DNA of 64,000 bases from HLUCCA09 sp039822045 (GCA_039822045.1 JBCBMY010000002.1:186001-250000), one strand, 5' to 3'; numbered from the stretch's first letter, positions 7,436-17,027 are shown. Numbers and translations: made by a program. The notes: generated by a model from the sequence alone, not told the origin.

Positions 7436-9121
7436 ATGGCTTGGGGCAGCGACGAAACCGAGTACGAAGACGAGGATGCGCCGCGCTATTGGCGGCTCTC
7501 GGGATTCGGGCTGCTGGTCGGCGCGCTCTTCCTGCTGGCGTCGCTGACGCCCTCGCTGATCCCGCGCGAGCCGGCGCTGCAGGGCGTGCTGTCGGGCGTA
7601 TCGGCCGCGCTCGGCTATACAATCGGCAGCTTTCTGGTCTGGCTCTGGGGGCCGGGGCTGGCCTTGCCGGTGCCGGGCGCGCGGGCCGAGCGCGAGGTGC
7701 GGATCGCCTTCATTGTGCTGGCGCTGGCGGTGGCCGGCTGGGGCCTCTGGAACGCGACGGAATGGCAGAATGCAACGCGACGCGTGATGGACCTTGAGCC
7801 GCTGACGAGCGCCCATCCGGCGATCGTGGCCGGGATCGCGCTGGTGATCTTTGCCGTGTTCTGGCTCGTCGGCAGCGCGTTCATGTTCGTGGTGCGGCGC
7901 ATCGGCCGGACGCTGGCCTTTGCTCTGCCCGGGCGGCTCGGCCCGGTCTTGGGCGTGGTTCTGGCGGTCGGGCTCTTCTATGTGCTGATCAACGATGTCG
8001 TGGTGCGCCGCGCGATGGAGGCGGCCGACGGCGTCTTTGCTCAGATCGAGCAGACCTTCGATGAGGGCGAGGAGCAGCCGACGGACCCGATGATGACGGG
8101 ATCGTCCGCATCGCTTGTGACGTGGAACGAGCTCGGCAATCGTGGCCGCGACTTCATCGCACGCACGCCTGCGGCCGAGGAAATCGCCGGCTGGACCGGG
8201 GGCGCGGCGATGCGACCGGTGCGCGTGTATGTCGGGCGCACCTCGGCCGAGGGGCCGGTCGCGCGCGCGGAACTGGCGCTGGAGGAGCTGATCCGACAGG
8301 GCGGGTTCGACCGCGAGATCCTGATCGTGACGACGCCCGTAGGCACCGGCTGGATGGACCCGGGCAGCCATGACGTGGTCGACTTCATGTGGGGCGGCGA
8401 CACGGCCCATGTGGGGGCGCAATATTCCTATCTGACCTCCGTCTTGTCGATCATCACCAACGTGGAATACGGGCTCGACCAGGCGCGGGCGCTCTTCGAC
8501 GTGATCTATGGGCACTGGACGAGCCTGCCGGAGGACGCACGTCCGCGCCTTTACATTCACGGTTTGAGCCAGGGGGCGCTGAACTCACAAGCCACCCTGC
8601 CCTTCTTCGATGTGCTGGCCGACCCGTTCGACGGCGCGTTCTGGGCCGGCTCGCCCTTCATCAGCCCGACCTGGTCTTACGTGCGGCGCAACCGACACGC
8701 CGACAGCCCGGCCTGGCGGCCGCGATATGGCAACGGCTCGCTGGTGCGGGTGTCGAACCAGGAGAACGTCTACGACGACACGGAGGCGCCCTGGGGGCCG
8801 ATCCGCCTGGTGTTTCTCAACTATGCCAGCGACCCGATCGTAAACTTCGACACCGCGACGCTGTGGCGGGCGCCGGCCTGGCTGCGCGAGGAGCCGCGGG
8901 CGCCGGACATTGCGCCCGAGATGCGGTGGTTTCCGCTGGTGACAGCGTTCCAGGTGGGGCTCGATATGACCGTGGCGCTGGCGGTCGAGGGCTATGGGCA
9001 CTTTTATGTGGCCGACGATTATATCGATGCCTGGGCCGCGCTCACCGATCCGCCCGGCTGGTCGGCCGAACGCGCGGATGCGTTGCGCACTTTGTTTGCC
9101 GAGCGGCCGTCGCCCTGGTGA
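7436..9121 (+). CDS. Membrane-anchored alpha/beta hydrolase (Abhydrolase_9 type)
   Basis: 561 residues. The N-terminal half has about five hydrophobic helices (first at about 22-40, SGFGLLVGALFLLASLTPSL). The C-terminal half is an alpha/beta hydrolase domain with nucleophile Ser378 in GLSQGALNS, an Asp candidate in YASDPIVNFD and a His candidate near YGHFYVADDY. This matches the bacterial family of N-terminal membrane plus Abhydrolase_9 domains, whose substrate is unknown; lipid or envelope ester hydrolysis is a guess. ATG 7436 follows a good AGGGGAG site. It is preceded by 272 bp without other genes and faces a convergent holin-like gene. Confidence 0.85.
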   Translation: MAWGSDETEYEDEDAPRYWRLSGFGLLVGALFLLASLTPSLIPREPALQGVLSGVSAALGYTIGSFLVWLWGPGLALPVPGARAEREVRIAFIVLALAVAGWGLWNATEWQNATRRVMDLEPLTSAHPAIVAGIALVIFAVFWLVGSAFMFVVRRIGRTLAFALPGRLGPVLGVVLAVGLFYVLINDVVVRRAMEAADGVFAQIEQTFDEGEEQPTDPMMTGSSASLVTWNELGNRGRDFIARTPAAEEIAGWTGGAAMRPVRVYVGRTSAEGPVARAELALEELIRQGGFDREILIVTTPVGTGWMDPGSHDVVDFMWGGDTAHVGAQYSYLTSVLSIITNVEYGLDQARALFDVIYGHWTSLPEDARPRLYIHGLSQGALNSQATLPFFDVLADPFDGAFWAGSPFISPTWSYVRRNRHADSPAWRPRYGNGSLVRVSNQENVYDDTEAPWGPIRLVFLNYASDPIVNFDTATLWRAPAWLREEPRAPDIAPEMRWFPLVTAFQVGLDMTVALAVEGYGHFYVADDYIDAWAALTDPPGWSAERADALRTLFAERPSPW

Positions 9122-9175
9122 GCGGCGGCCACCGGGGTTGACGCCGGGCGCGCGCCGGGCTGTCGCGCAACGTGC

Positions 9176-9661
9176 TCAGGACTTGCGGTTCGCGCTCTCA
9201 GCGGCCTTGGCCGCGGCTTCGGCGCGGGACGCGGCCTCATTCGCGCGGGCGGTGCTTTCGGCCAGCTCCGCGCGGTTTTGCTTCACGTTTTCGCCGAGCT
9301 GCTTGATGACATAGATCGGGATCAGGATCGACGCGACGAGGCTGCCGATCCAGACCAGGAGCGTGGCGGCCAGGAGGTTGGCGATGCCGCCGATCTGCAT
9401 CGCCGGCATGAAGAGGTCGGTGATCAGGAGGCCGAGCAGCACGACCACCAGGGCAACGCCCCCCATGAGCTGTGGCATCTGCTTGAGCGAGAGCTTGGTG
9501 ATCATTGGGCCGGCAACGGTTTGGACAACCGAGAAGATCGCCACGGCGATCACGAAGGACAGCGGGTCGATCGTGAAGTTGGGGAGAAGCAGGACGGCCA
9601 GCAGCAGGCCCACGGAGTTGGCCAAGAGGTAGGCGGCGGTCGAGTAGATGAAGCGTACCAT
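9176..9661 (-). CDS. Phage_holin_4_2-like four-helix membrane protein
   Basis: A 161-residue protein with four hydrophobic helices in the first 125 residues (YLLANSVGLLLAVLLLP; VIAVAIFSVVQTVAGPMI; a third rich in Val/Leu; a fourth ending in PIYVIKQL), then a charged Ala/Glu-rich tail predicted to be a coiled coil. It resembles the chromosomal family named after phage holins (DUF360), which is usually not phage-linked, and there is no phage gene nearby. Function unknown. Confidence 0.6.
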   Translation of the reverse strand: MVRFIYSTAAYLLANSVGLLLAVLLLPNFTIDPLSFVIAVAIFSVVQTVAGPMITKLSLKQMPQLMGGVALVVVLLGLLITDLFMPAMQIGGIANLLAATLLVWIGSLVASILIPIYVIKQLGENVKQNRAELAESTARANEAASRAEAAAKAAESANRKS

Positions 9662-9861
9662 GGGGGTCTCCCGCTAGAGTTGACGCCGGGATAGCGGATG
9701 CACTGCGCCCTGACAACGCTGCGCCGTGGGCTTGCGGGGTGATCGCGGAGATGGCTAGACCGGATGGCGAAGTGATGGGCCAAACCGGACAGGGTGCGGG
9801 CCCTGACGCGCCGGGCGTGGCCCGTTTGGCGCGGGCCGGTTCGGCGCGTTTGGGAGGGCGG

Positions 9862-10731
9862 ATGACCCCTTTGATGCAGTGGAGCATCGCGGCTCTGGGC
9901 CTTGTCGCCCTTCTTGCCGCGTCGGTGACGCTGAACGCCCTGCGCGGCCGGCTGGGCTGGACGGCCGTGGCCGAGACGCCCGAGGCTCTGGCCGCACAGC
10001 TTGAGCCGGGGTTCACCTGGGCCGTTCCGGCCGGCGACGGGCCCTTTCCGGCTGCGATCCTGTTGTCGGGGTGCGACGGTCCGAAACCCAACCTGACCCG
10101 GCTGGCGGCGGCGCTGGCGGAGGCCGGATGGCTGTCGGTCATCGTGGACAGCCACGCGCCACGGGGCCTCGACCGCCGCCAGGCATGGCGGCTGGTCTGC
10201 GCCGCACAGATCCTGAACGGGGCCGAGCGCGCGTCCGATATCGCGGTGGCCCTCGCGGCGTTGCGCGCGCGCCGCGACGTGGCGGCCGACCGGATTGCAC
10301 TGGTCGGACTGTCCCACGGCGGGTGGACCGCGCTGGACTACCTTGCGCTTGCGGCGCGAGGCGATCCGCCGCCCCTGCTCACCGACTGGCCCGAGGCACT
10401 GGCGGCGGCTCCGCTGGCGGGAGTGAAGGCTGCGATTCTCTTCTATCCCTATTGCGGGATCGCCTCGATGGGCGGCGCGGACGCGCTGCCGACGGATCTG
10501 CGCTATCTGTTTCATCTCGTCGAGGATGACACCATCGTCGACGAGACCGCCTGCGCCGCGCTCGCCGCCGACCTGGCCGCGGCGGGGGCCGATGTGGAGG
10601 TCGACATCATTTCGGGCGTGACCCATGGCTTCGATCAGCGCGAGAAGTCGGCGTTGAGTACCTTGGAGTTCTCGGCAGAAGCCACGGCGCAGGCGCTTGC
10701 GCGGACGCTGGCGCTTCTGAGGGCGCTCTAG
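9862..10731 (+). CDS. Dienelactone-hydrolase-like alpha/beta hydrolase, membrane anchored
   Basis: 289 residues from ATG 9862, chosen because GGGAGGG stands just upstream and a membrane anchor (about 6-22) follows. The catalytic set is visible: nucleophile Ser151 in GLSHGG, acid near Asp222-223 in HLVEDDTIVDE, and His255 in GVTHGFDQ. The layout (lid-less core, SHGG elbow, THGF) fits the DLH family, which hydrolyses lactones or small esters; here the active site would face the periplasm. Its stop is 2 nt from the next gene's GTG, so the two are probably co-transcribed. Confidence 0.8.
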   Translation: MTPLMQWSIAALGLVALLAASVTLNALRGRLGWTAVAETPEALAAQLEPGFTWAVPAGDGPFPAAILLSGCDGPKPNLTRLAAALAEAGWLSVIVDSHAPRGLDRRQAWRLVCAAQILNGAERASDIAVALAALRARRDVAADRIALVGLSHGGWTALDYLALAARGDPPPLLTDWPEALAAAPLAGVKAAILFYPYCGIASMGGADALPTDLRYLFHLVEDDTIVDETACAALAADLAAAGADVEVDIISGVTHGFDQREKSALSTLEFSAEATAQALARTLALLRAL

Positions 10732-10733
10732 CC

Positions 10734-11723
10734 GTGGCACCGCAGACCAGGGGCATCCCACGCACGCCGCGCTGGGCGCCGCCGCCCTTTCCACCCTGGT
10801 CGACGGTGGCGGTGTTGATGTGCGTCGGCGCGTCGGTGACCGTGCCAGCCTTTCTGGTGCTGGGCCAAGGGGCGACCCTTGCGGCGGCGGGCGGCCTGAT
10901 GCTGGGGCTCTACGGCACGGCATCGCTCGGGCTTGCGCGCGTCGGCGCGCCGGCGGCGATCACGGCTTTGGCCTGTCTGGCGACCCTGCTCGCCCCGCAG
11001 ATGTGGGTGGCGCTGGGCCTGTCCGGGGCAATGGCGCTGCTCGCCGGAGCCGAGCTGGCGCGGATCGGAACGCGGACGCTGGTCATGGGGCTTTATGCCT
11101 TTGCGACAGTGCGCTTGGGCCTGTCGATGGGGGGCGAGCTGAGCATGCTGGCGACGCTGGTGACGGGCATGGCCGCCGGGAGCGCGGCCGCCTGGGCCAC
11201 GGGGATGGCGAACAAGGTCCCTGCTTTGCCGGAATCCTCCGTCATCGCCGTGCGGATGGTGGTGTTCCTGTCGGTGGGGCTGGCATTGGCCATCGTTCTG
11301 GCGTCGTGGCTCGCCTCGCCGCGCAGCTACTGGATCGCGTTTCTGTTCCTGTTGCGGTGCACCCTGCCCTATGGCCGCCAGCGCCAGGCCGCGCTTCGGT
11401 TCGGCGCCGGAGCGGCGGCGGGCGTGGTGCTGGCGCTGGCCATCGAGGCGTTGGCGCCCACGATCTGGGTGCAGCTGCTGCTGGCGCTCGGGGCGACTGG
11501 GATCGGCCTGCGCTACCTTTTGGATCAGAGCCCGATCCCGGCTGGGGCGTTCACGCTCGCCATCCTGCTCGGGGCGGCGCCGACCACGGCGGAGGCCGTG
11601 TTTCGGATGGAGGCCGTGGGCATCGTGGTGGCGCTGGTCTTCGCGCTGATCGCGGTGATCGACCGGTTGCCGCTGGGCGGCATCGTTCCCGCCCGGCAAG
11701 ACGGGGCGGAGGGCGGCCCGTAA
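10734..11723 (+). CDS. FUSC-like multi-pass membrane protein
   Basis: 329 residues, GTG start 2 nt after the hydrolase stop. About ten hydrophobic helices fall in two groups separated by a short loop, with SPRSYWIAFLFLLRCTLPYGRQRQAALR in the middle, shortened here to the key SPRSYWI and PYGRQRQ elements. That pattern (aromatic residues, then R-R-hydrophobic) is typical of FUSC/aromatic-acid-exporter proteins. Probable export of small hydrophobic acids, possibly products of the hydrolase upstream; this is inference. Confidence 0.6.
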   Translation: MAPQTRGIPRTPRWAPPPFPPWSTVAVLMCVGASVTVPAFLVLGQGATLAAAGGLMLGLYGTASLGLARVGAPAAITALACLATLLAPQMWVALGLSGAMALLAGAELARIGTRTLVMGLYAFATVRLGLSMGGELSMLATLVTGMAAGSAAAWATGMANKVPALPESSVIAVRMVVFLSVGLALAIVLASWLASPRSYWIAFLFLLRCTLPYGRQRQAALRFGAGAAAGVVLALAIEALAPTIWVQLLLALGATGIGLRYLLDQSPIPAGAFTLAILLGAAPTTAEAVFRMEAVGIVVALVFALIAVIDRLPLGGIVPARQDGAEGGP

Positions 11724-11863
11724 GCCCGGGGCGGGCCAGACATCCCTGGAGGCCAGCGATATGGCAGTGCGCCATTGACGTGCGCGTCTCGGAGCGGCGG
11801 CCGTGGCGCGGGTCCGACCGGGCCGGCGGTTCGAGCGCTGACACGGCCCGTGCAGACCAGGCG

Positions 11864-13501
11864 CTAGATGTTCATCCCGGCGCCGCGCAAGCCTTCGGCA
11901 AAGGTCGCCCGGTGCGCGGGGTTCTTGAACGGATAGGACGCGGCGATGACGTCGGCGTTGAGCGGCAGGCCGAGGTCTGAGAGGCGGGCCGCGGCATCGC
12001 GCGCGGCCTCGCGGTCGCCCGTCAGCCCGCTGAGGGCGAGCCGCCGTTGCCAGGCCCGCCCGTAGCTCGGGTTCCACGCAACGGCGCGCGTGAGCCGGGT
12101 GTCGGCGGCGGCATGGTCGCCCTCCAGCAGGTGCCAGAGGCCGAGATCGGCCTCGATCACGGCGCGGTGCTGATAGGTCGGGTCGACGCGGAACAGGCGC
12201 TCCTGGTAGGCGCGCGCCTGCACCGGGTCGCCGGAGAAGCCCGAGACGCAGCCGCCGAAATGGTAATTCATCGAGGCGCTGGGATTGAGCGCGATGGCCC
12301 GCTCGACATGGAGAAGCGCGCGCTCGTGGTGGAGGTTCGTCCAGAGCTCGCCGACGCCGGTCAGCGCATGGGCGATCCAGGCATTGGGGTCGATCTCGAG
12401 CGCGCGCTGGGCGGCCTCGAGGGTGGGCGCGAAGGCCGTGGAGCTGTCGGCCTGGGAAAAGCCCGTCATCGCCTGCTGGAACCGGGCGGCGGCCACGAGG
12501 GTTGCGGGGACGACCCAATCGGGGGCCTTCTCCGACGCCCGGGCGGCCAGCGCCTCGGCCTCGTCGAGGCCGACGCTGATGCGGCGGCTGATGAGCCAGG
12601 CGGCGCGCATGGTGAGCTCCCACGCCGTCATCTCGTCGGGCGACTTCGAGATCACGCGGCGGGCCTCGGCACTTTGCAGTTCGGGCGCAAGCGCGCCGGC
12701 GATGCGGGCGGCCAGTTCCTCTTCGGGATCGAAGAGGTCGGTCGCGTCGACGACCAGCCGGTCGGACCAGATCTCGGCATCGGCCTCGGCATCGATCAGG
12801 CGGACCTGAAGCTTGAGTTTGGGGCCGGCCAGCCGAAACGATCCGGCGACGAGGTAGCGCGCGCCGAGCGCCGCACCGGCATCGCGCGCCCCGACGCCAA
12901 GCCCGCCGATATGGGCCGCGGATTGCCGTGAGACGACGGGGAAGAAGCGCCAGGCGGCAAGGGCGGTGACCAGCTCGTCGGAAATGCCGCGGGCCATCGC
13001 GAGGGCCTCGCCGCCGGCCGGGGCCTCGAAGGGCAGAACGGCAACGGCCGGGCGATCTCGCACCGGGCTTGGCGACGTCGCAGAGTTTGGCGAGAGGGCG
13101 GTGGGCTCGGGTCCGTCGGCTGCGGGCGGCTCGGGCGACACCCCGGTCGTCGGCGGCATGGATGCGACCGGAGACGTGGCCGGCAGGTCGGCCCCGTCCT
13201 TCACGTCGGGCACGAATTGATAGCCCACGCGATGAAGCGTGCGGATCATGCTCTGCGTGCGCCCGCCATCGCCGAGCGCCTGGCGCAACGACTTGATCCG
13301 GCTCGTGAGCGCGGCGTCGGAAATCGCCCGGCCCTGCCACACGGCATCGATGATCTCATCCTTGGTGACAGCGCGGCCCTCGGAGCGGACGAACATCACC
13401 AGAAGGTCGAAGACCTGCGGCTCGAGGTCGACCGGCGCGCCGCAGCGATGGAGTGCCCGCCGGGGCGGGTCGAGTTCGAAATCGGCGAAGCGGTAGACCA
13501 T
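11864..13501 (-). CDS. Cytosolic OmpR/CadC-type winged-helix regulator with TolB-like and TPR regions
   Basis: 545 residues. Residues 1-97 are a Trans_reg_C winged helix (FADFELDPPRRALHR; VFDLLVMFVRSEGRAV; DAALTSRIKSLRQALGDGG; LHRVGYQFV). A Pro/Ser-rich linker of about 50 residues follows. Then comes a TolB-N/adenylate-cyclase-associated domain (AVLPFEA..DELVTALA..GARYLVAGSFR), and TPR-like helical repeats to the end. Unlike CadC there is no membrane helix, so sensing would be cytoplasmic. It diverges from the osmC-DUF1127 pair with about 200 bp between them, making those genes candidate targets. Confidence 0.8.
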   Translation of the reverse strand: MVYRFADFELDPPRRALHRCGAPVDLEPQVFDLLVMFVRSEGRAVTKDEIIDAVWQGRAISDAALTSRIKSLRQALGDGGRTQSMIRTLHRVGYQFVPDVKDGADLPATSPVASMPPTTGVSPEPPAADGPEPTALSPNSATSPSPVRDRPAVAVLPFEAPAGGEALAMARGISDELVTALAAWRFFPVVSRQSAAHIGGLGVGARDAGAALGARYLVAGSFRLAGPKLKLQVRLIDAEADAEIWSDRLVVDATDLFDPEEELAARIAGALAPELQSAEARRVISKSPDEMTAWELTMRAAWLISRRISVGLDEAEALAARASEKAPDWVVPATLVAAARFQQAMTGFSQADSSTAFAPTLEAAQRALEIDPNAWIAHALTGVGELWTNLHHERALLHVERAIALNPSASMNYHFGGCVSGFSGDPVQARAYQERLFRVDPTYQHRAVIEADLGLWHLLEGDHAAADTRLTRAVAWNPSYGRAWQRRLALSGLTGDREAARDAAARLSDLGLPLNADVIAASYPFKNPAHRATFAEGLRGAGMNI

Positions 13502-13700
13502 GGGCGGCCTCTTGGGCGGGGACGGACGCGATTATCCCCTCCAATGCATGGACCTGTCGAGACGGGCATGTGCGCGCACCCGCAATCTCCAGAACCTCTC
13601 CAGAACTCCTTCACGTCTGGCCGAGCCGCGCAGTCTAGAAGGCGCCATCCGGAGCGAGATGCGCCACGGACCACATCAAACACCTGAAAGGAAATGAGAA

Positions 13701-14267
13701 ATGACCATTCAACCCGAATTCAAGACGGTCGACAACGGCGTGAATGTCGAGGCCCTTCTGGGCGCGCGCCAGGCGCTGACCGACATGCCGGCCGCCGCGC
13801 ACTTCACCTGGCGCGCCGACTGCACCTGGGTGAACGGCGCCCACAGCCGCTCAACCGTGCGGGGATTTTTCGGCCTTGGCGAAGAGCAGAACCGGCCGCA
13901 GTCCTTTGTGATCGAGTCCGACCATCCCGGGATTTTTGCCGCGTCGGACGAGGGCGCGACGCCCATCGAGATCGTGCTGTCGGCTCTGGCGAGCTGCCTC
14001 TCGGGGGGCGTGGCCTCGGTGGCGCAGAACCGCGGGATCCAGCTGCGGTCGGTGAAGGCGCGCGTGGAAGGCGATATGGACCTGTCGGGCATCCTCGGGA
14101 TCGACCCGGACGTGCGCAACGGCTTCTCGGCGATCCGCGTGTCCTTTGAGATCGACGCCGACGCGAGCCGCCCCGAGATCGAGGCCGTCGTCGCCCAGTC
14201 GCAGAAGCGCTCGGCCGTGTTCGACATCATCGCAAACCCCGGCACCGTGAACGTTTCGGTTGCCTGA
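13701..14267 (+). CDS. OsmC-family protein
   Basis: 188 residues after a clear GAAAGGAAA site. The OsmC core is visible: TPIEIVLSALASCLSGG with Cys99, then SVKARVEGDMDLSGILGI and a late beta-alpha unit. OsmC/Ohr peroxidases use two cysteines; the second position here is in QKRSAVFD (Ser171), so only one remains. Such one-cysteine members are common in the broader OsmC family, whose role (thiol or peroxide chemistry) is not defined. A DUF1127 gene follows 21 bp later. Confidence 0.85.
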   Translation: MTIQPEFKTVDNGVNVEALLGARQALTDMPAAAHFTWRADCTWVNGAHSRSTVRGFFGLGEEQNRPQSFVIESDHPGIFAASDEGATPIEIVLSALASCLSGGVASVAQNRGIQLRSVKARVEGDMDLSGILGIDPDVRNGFSAIRVSFEIDADASRPEIEAVVAQSQKRSAVFDIIANPGTVNVSVA

Positions 14268-14288
14268 TCCAAAGAAAGGAGAGCGGTG

Positions 14289-14498
14289 ATGATCGCCGAC
14301 GCCCCGTCGCTGCCCAGGCCCCTCTGGGGCATGCTGCAGCTCTTCCGTGCGCAAAGCCAGGCGCGGGCCCGCGTGCGACAGGACTACCTGAAGCTTCTCG
14401 AGCTTGACGATTGGATGCTGCGCGACATGGGGATCGATCGGGGCGAGGTGCATGCGCGCCTCCATGCGACCCGTCGATCGCCCTTCTACCTTCTGTGA
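14289..14498 (+). CDS. DUF1127 small protein
   Basis: 69 residues from ATG 14289 (an in-frame GTG at 14286 is too close to AGGAGA). The C-terminal half shows the DUF1127 pattern: LLELDDWMLRDMGIDRGEV, a helix then LRDiGl-R-di. Short DUF1127 proteins in alphaproteobacteria act in RNA turnover or phosphate and carbon metabolism regulation; the longer N-terminus here (about 35 residues, Arg-rich) is typical of the mid-size group. Co-transcribed with the osmC-family gene and followed by a strong terminator. Confidence 0.85.
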   Translation: MIADAPSLPRPLWGMLQLFRAQSQARARVRQDYLKLLELDDWMLRDMGIDRGEVHARLHATRRSPFYLL

Positions 14499-14514
14499 GG
14501 TGGCAGACCTTGCA

Positions 14515-14564
14515 GAGGCGGCGCCCCCTTCCCCAAGCCGGCGCCGCCTCCCTCTTTCTTTCCT
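14515..14564 (+). terminator. Intrinsic terminator after osmC-DUF1127
   Basis: GAGGCGGCGCC (14515-14525) pairs without mismatch with GGCGCCGCCTC (14540-14550), followed by a pyrimidine tract CCTCTTTCTTTCCT. It lies 17 bp after the DUF1127 stop. Confidence 0.85.
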
Positions 14565-14625
14565 GTCCCTGACCCTACCCTGACGCCGGCCGCCCTGGGC
14601 CCGTGCGGGCCCAAGGAGCGACCCA

Positions 14626-15864
14626 ATGACCTATACTTCAACCATCATCATCGGCGCGGGCCAGTGCGGCCTTGCGATGAGCGCCGAACTCAGCCGCGCG
14701 GGTGTCGATCACCTCGTCCTCGAGCGCGGGCCGAAGGCCGGCCATAGCTGGCGCACCGAGCGCTGGGACAGCCTGCGCCTACTGACCCCCAACAGTCGGA
14801 ACGGACTGGCCGGCGCGCCCTTTGCCGGCCGCGACCATGATGGCTTCATGACCGTCGACGCGTTTGTGCAGCAGTTTGACCGGGCCGTGGCGCACCTTTC
14901 GCCGCCCCTGGTGACGAGCACGGAGGTGGAGCGGGTATCTCCCCTGGCCGGGGGTTATCTGGTGGACACCGATCGCGGCCCGATCCGTTGTGACAGCGTG
15001 GTGATGGCCACCGGCGCCTGCGCGATCCCCAAGCCGCCGGCCTGTGCGGCCGAGGCGCCGGGGCACCTGCAGCACCTGTCGCCGCAAAGCTATAAGCGGC
15101 CGAGCGACGTCGCACCGGGGCCCGTGCTGGTGGTGGGTGCCTCCGCCTCGGGCCAGCAGATCGCGCGCGAGCTGTGCGCGGCCGGCCGCGACGTGACACT
15201 GGCCGTGGGCGCGCATGTCCGGCTGCCACGCCGCTACCGGGACACCGACATCACCGTGTGGATGGAGATCCTGGGCCTTTTCGACACGCGCTATGACCAG
15301 ATGGACGATATCGACCGGGTGCGGCGCACGCCCTCGCTGACCCTGGCGGGCGGCGATCCGGCCGAGACGCTGGACCTCAATGTGCTGCAGGAGATGGGCG
15401 TCGAGATCACCGGGCGGCTGGCGGCGATCCGCGACGGGCGCGCGCTCTTTTCCGGGAGCTTGCCTGCGGTTTGCAAGGCAGCGGACCTGAAGATGGCGCG
15501 GCTGTTGGCGCAGGTCGAACGCTGGCTCGAGGGCTCCGGCCTGTCGGAGCTGATCTCGGCGCCCGAGGCCGTGGCACCCACGCGGGTGCCGGACGCGCCG
15601 CGCCTGTCGGCCGACCTGCCGCGGTTTGGGTCGGTGGTCTGGGCCACGGGCTTTCGGCCGGACTTCTCGTGGCTCGACATGGATGCGTTCGACCGCAAGG
15701 GCGGGCTCATCCATGACGGCGGTGTCGTGGCGCCCGGCCTCTTTGCGATGGGGCTGCCGGCGATGCGGACGCGCCGGTCGTCGCATATCGACGGGGCGCT
15801 CGATGACGCGGCCGTTTTGGCGGCTGACCTGATGGCGGGGCTCGGCCACGCCCGGGCGGCATGA
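14626..15864 (+). CDS. FAD-dependent, NAD(P)-binding oxidoreductase (flavin monooxygenase-like)
   Basis: 412 residues with an N-terminal dinucleotide fold IIIGAGQCGLAMSAELSRAG, abbreviated GAGQCG, an ERG acidic end, then WRTERWDSLRLLTPN, a typical flavoprotein-monooxygenase FAD loop. A second GASASG at about residue 172 is the NAD(P)H site. ATGACA... WATGFRPDFSWLD is the late FAD contact. This architecture matches the Trk-like/FMO group of putative flavoprotein oxidoreductases (CzcO-like). Substrate unknown. The stop region overlaps the ribosome binding site of the next gene, so they form an operon. Confidence 0.85.
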   Translation: MTYTSTIIIGAGQCGLAMSAELSRAGVDHLVLERGPKAGHSWRTERWDSLRLLTPNSRNGLAGAPFAGRDHDGFMTVDAFVQQFDRAVAHLSPPLVTSTEVERVSPLAGGYLVDTDRGPIRCDSVVMATGACAIPKPPACAAEAPGHLQHLSPQSYKRPSDVAPGPVLVVGASASGQQIARELCAAGRDVTLAVGAHVRLPRRYRDTDITVWMEILGLFDTRYDQMDDIDRVRRTPSLTLAGGDPAETLDLNVLQEMGVEITGRLAAIRDGRALFSGSLPAVCKAADLKMARLLAQVERWLEGSGLSELISAPEAVAPTRVPDAPRLSADLPRFGSVVWATGFRPDFSWLDMDAFDRKGGLIHDGGVVAPGLFAMGLPAMRTRRSSHIDGALDDAAVLAADLMAGLGHARAA

Positions 15865-15875
15865 AGGAGTGTGTG

Positions 15876-17027
15876 ATGTTTCGATCCACCTATGACGCCA
15901 TTGTCGTCGGCGCGCGCTGCGCCGGCGCGGCGACCGCGATGCTGATGGCGCGGGGCGGTGCACGTGTGCTGCTGATCGACCGGGCGCCGGAGATCGGCGA
16001 CACGCTGTCGACCCACGCGCTGATGCGGCCTGCGGTGACCTTGCTCGACCGGTGGGGTGTGCGGCCGGAGATCGCCGCGCGAACGCCGATGATCGACCGG
16101 ACGGATTTCGTCTATGGCGACGAGACTATCTCGGTGCCGGTGACGCCGCGGCCGGGGAGCCCGGGCCTCTATGCGCCGCGGCGTATGGTGCTCGACCGGG
16201 CCCTGGCCGCGGCGGCGGTGCGGGCCGGGGCAGAGCTGCGCCTCGGCACGGCGTTCGACGGGGTCGAGCGCGGCGCCGACGGGCGGGTGATCGGCGCGGT
16301 CCTGCAGACGCGGCGGGGCCAGGTGAGTGTGCGGGCCCCCCTCGTCATCGGGGCCGATGGCCGCCAGTCCGCCGTCGCGGCGGCCGTTGGTGCGCCTTTG
16401 CTGGCCCAGGGCCGGGACGCGAGTGCAGTGCTCTATACGTACGTCGCGAGCGATGGCGACACGGGCTATCGGTGGTTCTATGCGCCGGGGATTGCGGCCG
16501 GCATCATCCCCTCAAGCGGGGGGCGGACCTGTGTGTTCGTGTCGTGCGCGGCGGGCGAGGCGCGGGCCAGGCTCGGCGGGCCGCCGGAGCCCACGATGGC
16601 GCGGGCGCTGGAGCGGTGGCTCCCCGATTTGGCCGCACGGATCGCCGCGGGCGGCGCGGTGGAACGGGTGCGCCGGTTCTTCGGCGCGACGGGCCACATC
16701 CGGATGCCGCGCGGGCCGGGATGGGCGCTGGTGGGCGATGCCGCCTACTTCAAGGATCCGATCACGGCGCACGGGATCTCCGACGCGTTTCTCGATGCCG
16801 ATCGCCTGGCGCATGCGGCGCTTGCGAGCCCGGGCACGCTGGCGGGCTATGGCGAAGCAGGCGGAGATGCGCGGCGCGCGTTCTTCGAGCTGACGAACGC
16901 CGTGGCGCGCTATGACTGGACGATGGACGACATCCGCGCGTTGCATCTGAGGATCAACGCGGTGCTGAAGGCGGAAGAGGCGGATCTTGCGGCGCGGTCC
17001 GGAGCGGACCGGGCAAGGGCGGCCTGA
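15876..17027 (+). CDS. FAD-dependent oxidoreductase, geranylgeranyl-reductase-like
   Basis: 383 residues. ATG 15876 is preferred over an ATG at 15861 because AAGGAG (15864-15869) lies 6 nt before it. FAD motifs: VVGARCAGAATAMLMARGG, shown as GARCAGAA; DRAPEIGD; R-x6-ldr in PRRMVLDRAL; and the GD motif GWALVGDAAYFKDP. Fits the PHBH/geranylgeranyl-reductase class of flavoenzymes that reduce or hydroxylate hydrophobic substrates. Encoded with the preceding flavoprotein as a two-gene unit; both substrates unknown. Confidence 0.85.
   Translation: MFRSTYDAIVVGARCAGAATAMLMARGGARVLLIDRAPEIGDTLSTHALMRPAVTLLDRWGVRPEIAARTPMIDRTDFVYGDETISVPVTPRPGSPGLYAPRRMVLDRALAAAAVRAGAELRLGTAFDGVERGADGRVIGAVLQTRRGQVSVRAPLVIGADGRQSAVAAAVGAPLLAQGRDASAVLYTYVASDGDTGYRWFYAPGIAAGIIPSSGGRTCVFVSCAAGEARARLGGPPEPTMARALERWLPDLAARIAAGGAVERVRRFFGATGHIRMPRGPGWALVGDAAYFKDPITAHGISDAFLDADRLAHAALASPGTLAGYGEAGGDARRAFFELTNAVARYDWTMDDIRALHLRINAVLKAEEADLAARSGADRARAA

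Noticed and set aside
7223..8560. A 445-codon leftward frame
   Set aside because: Antisense to the Abhydrolase_9 gene; no start signal or domain.
9176..9661. Holin-like gene as a sign of prophage
   Set aside because: The Phage_holin_4_2 family is widespread on chromosomes and no other phage gene is present.
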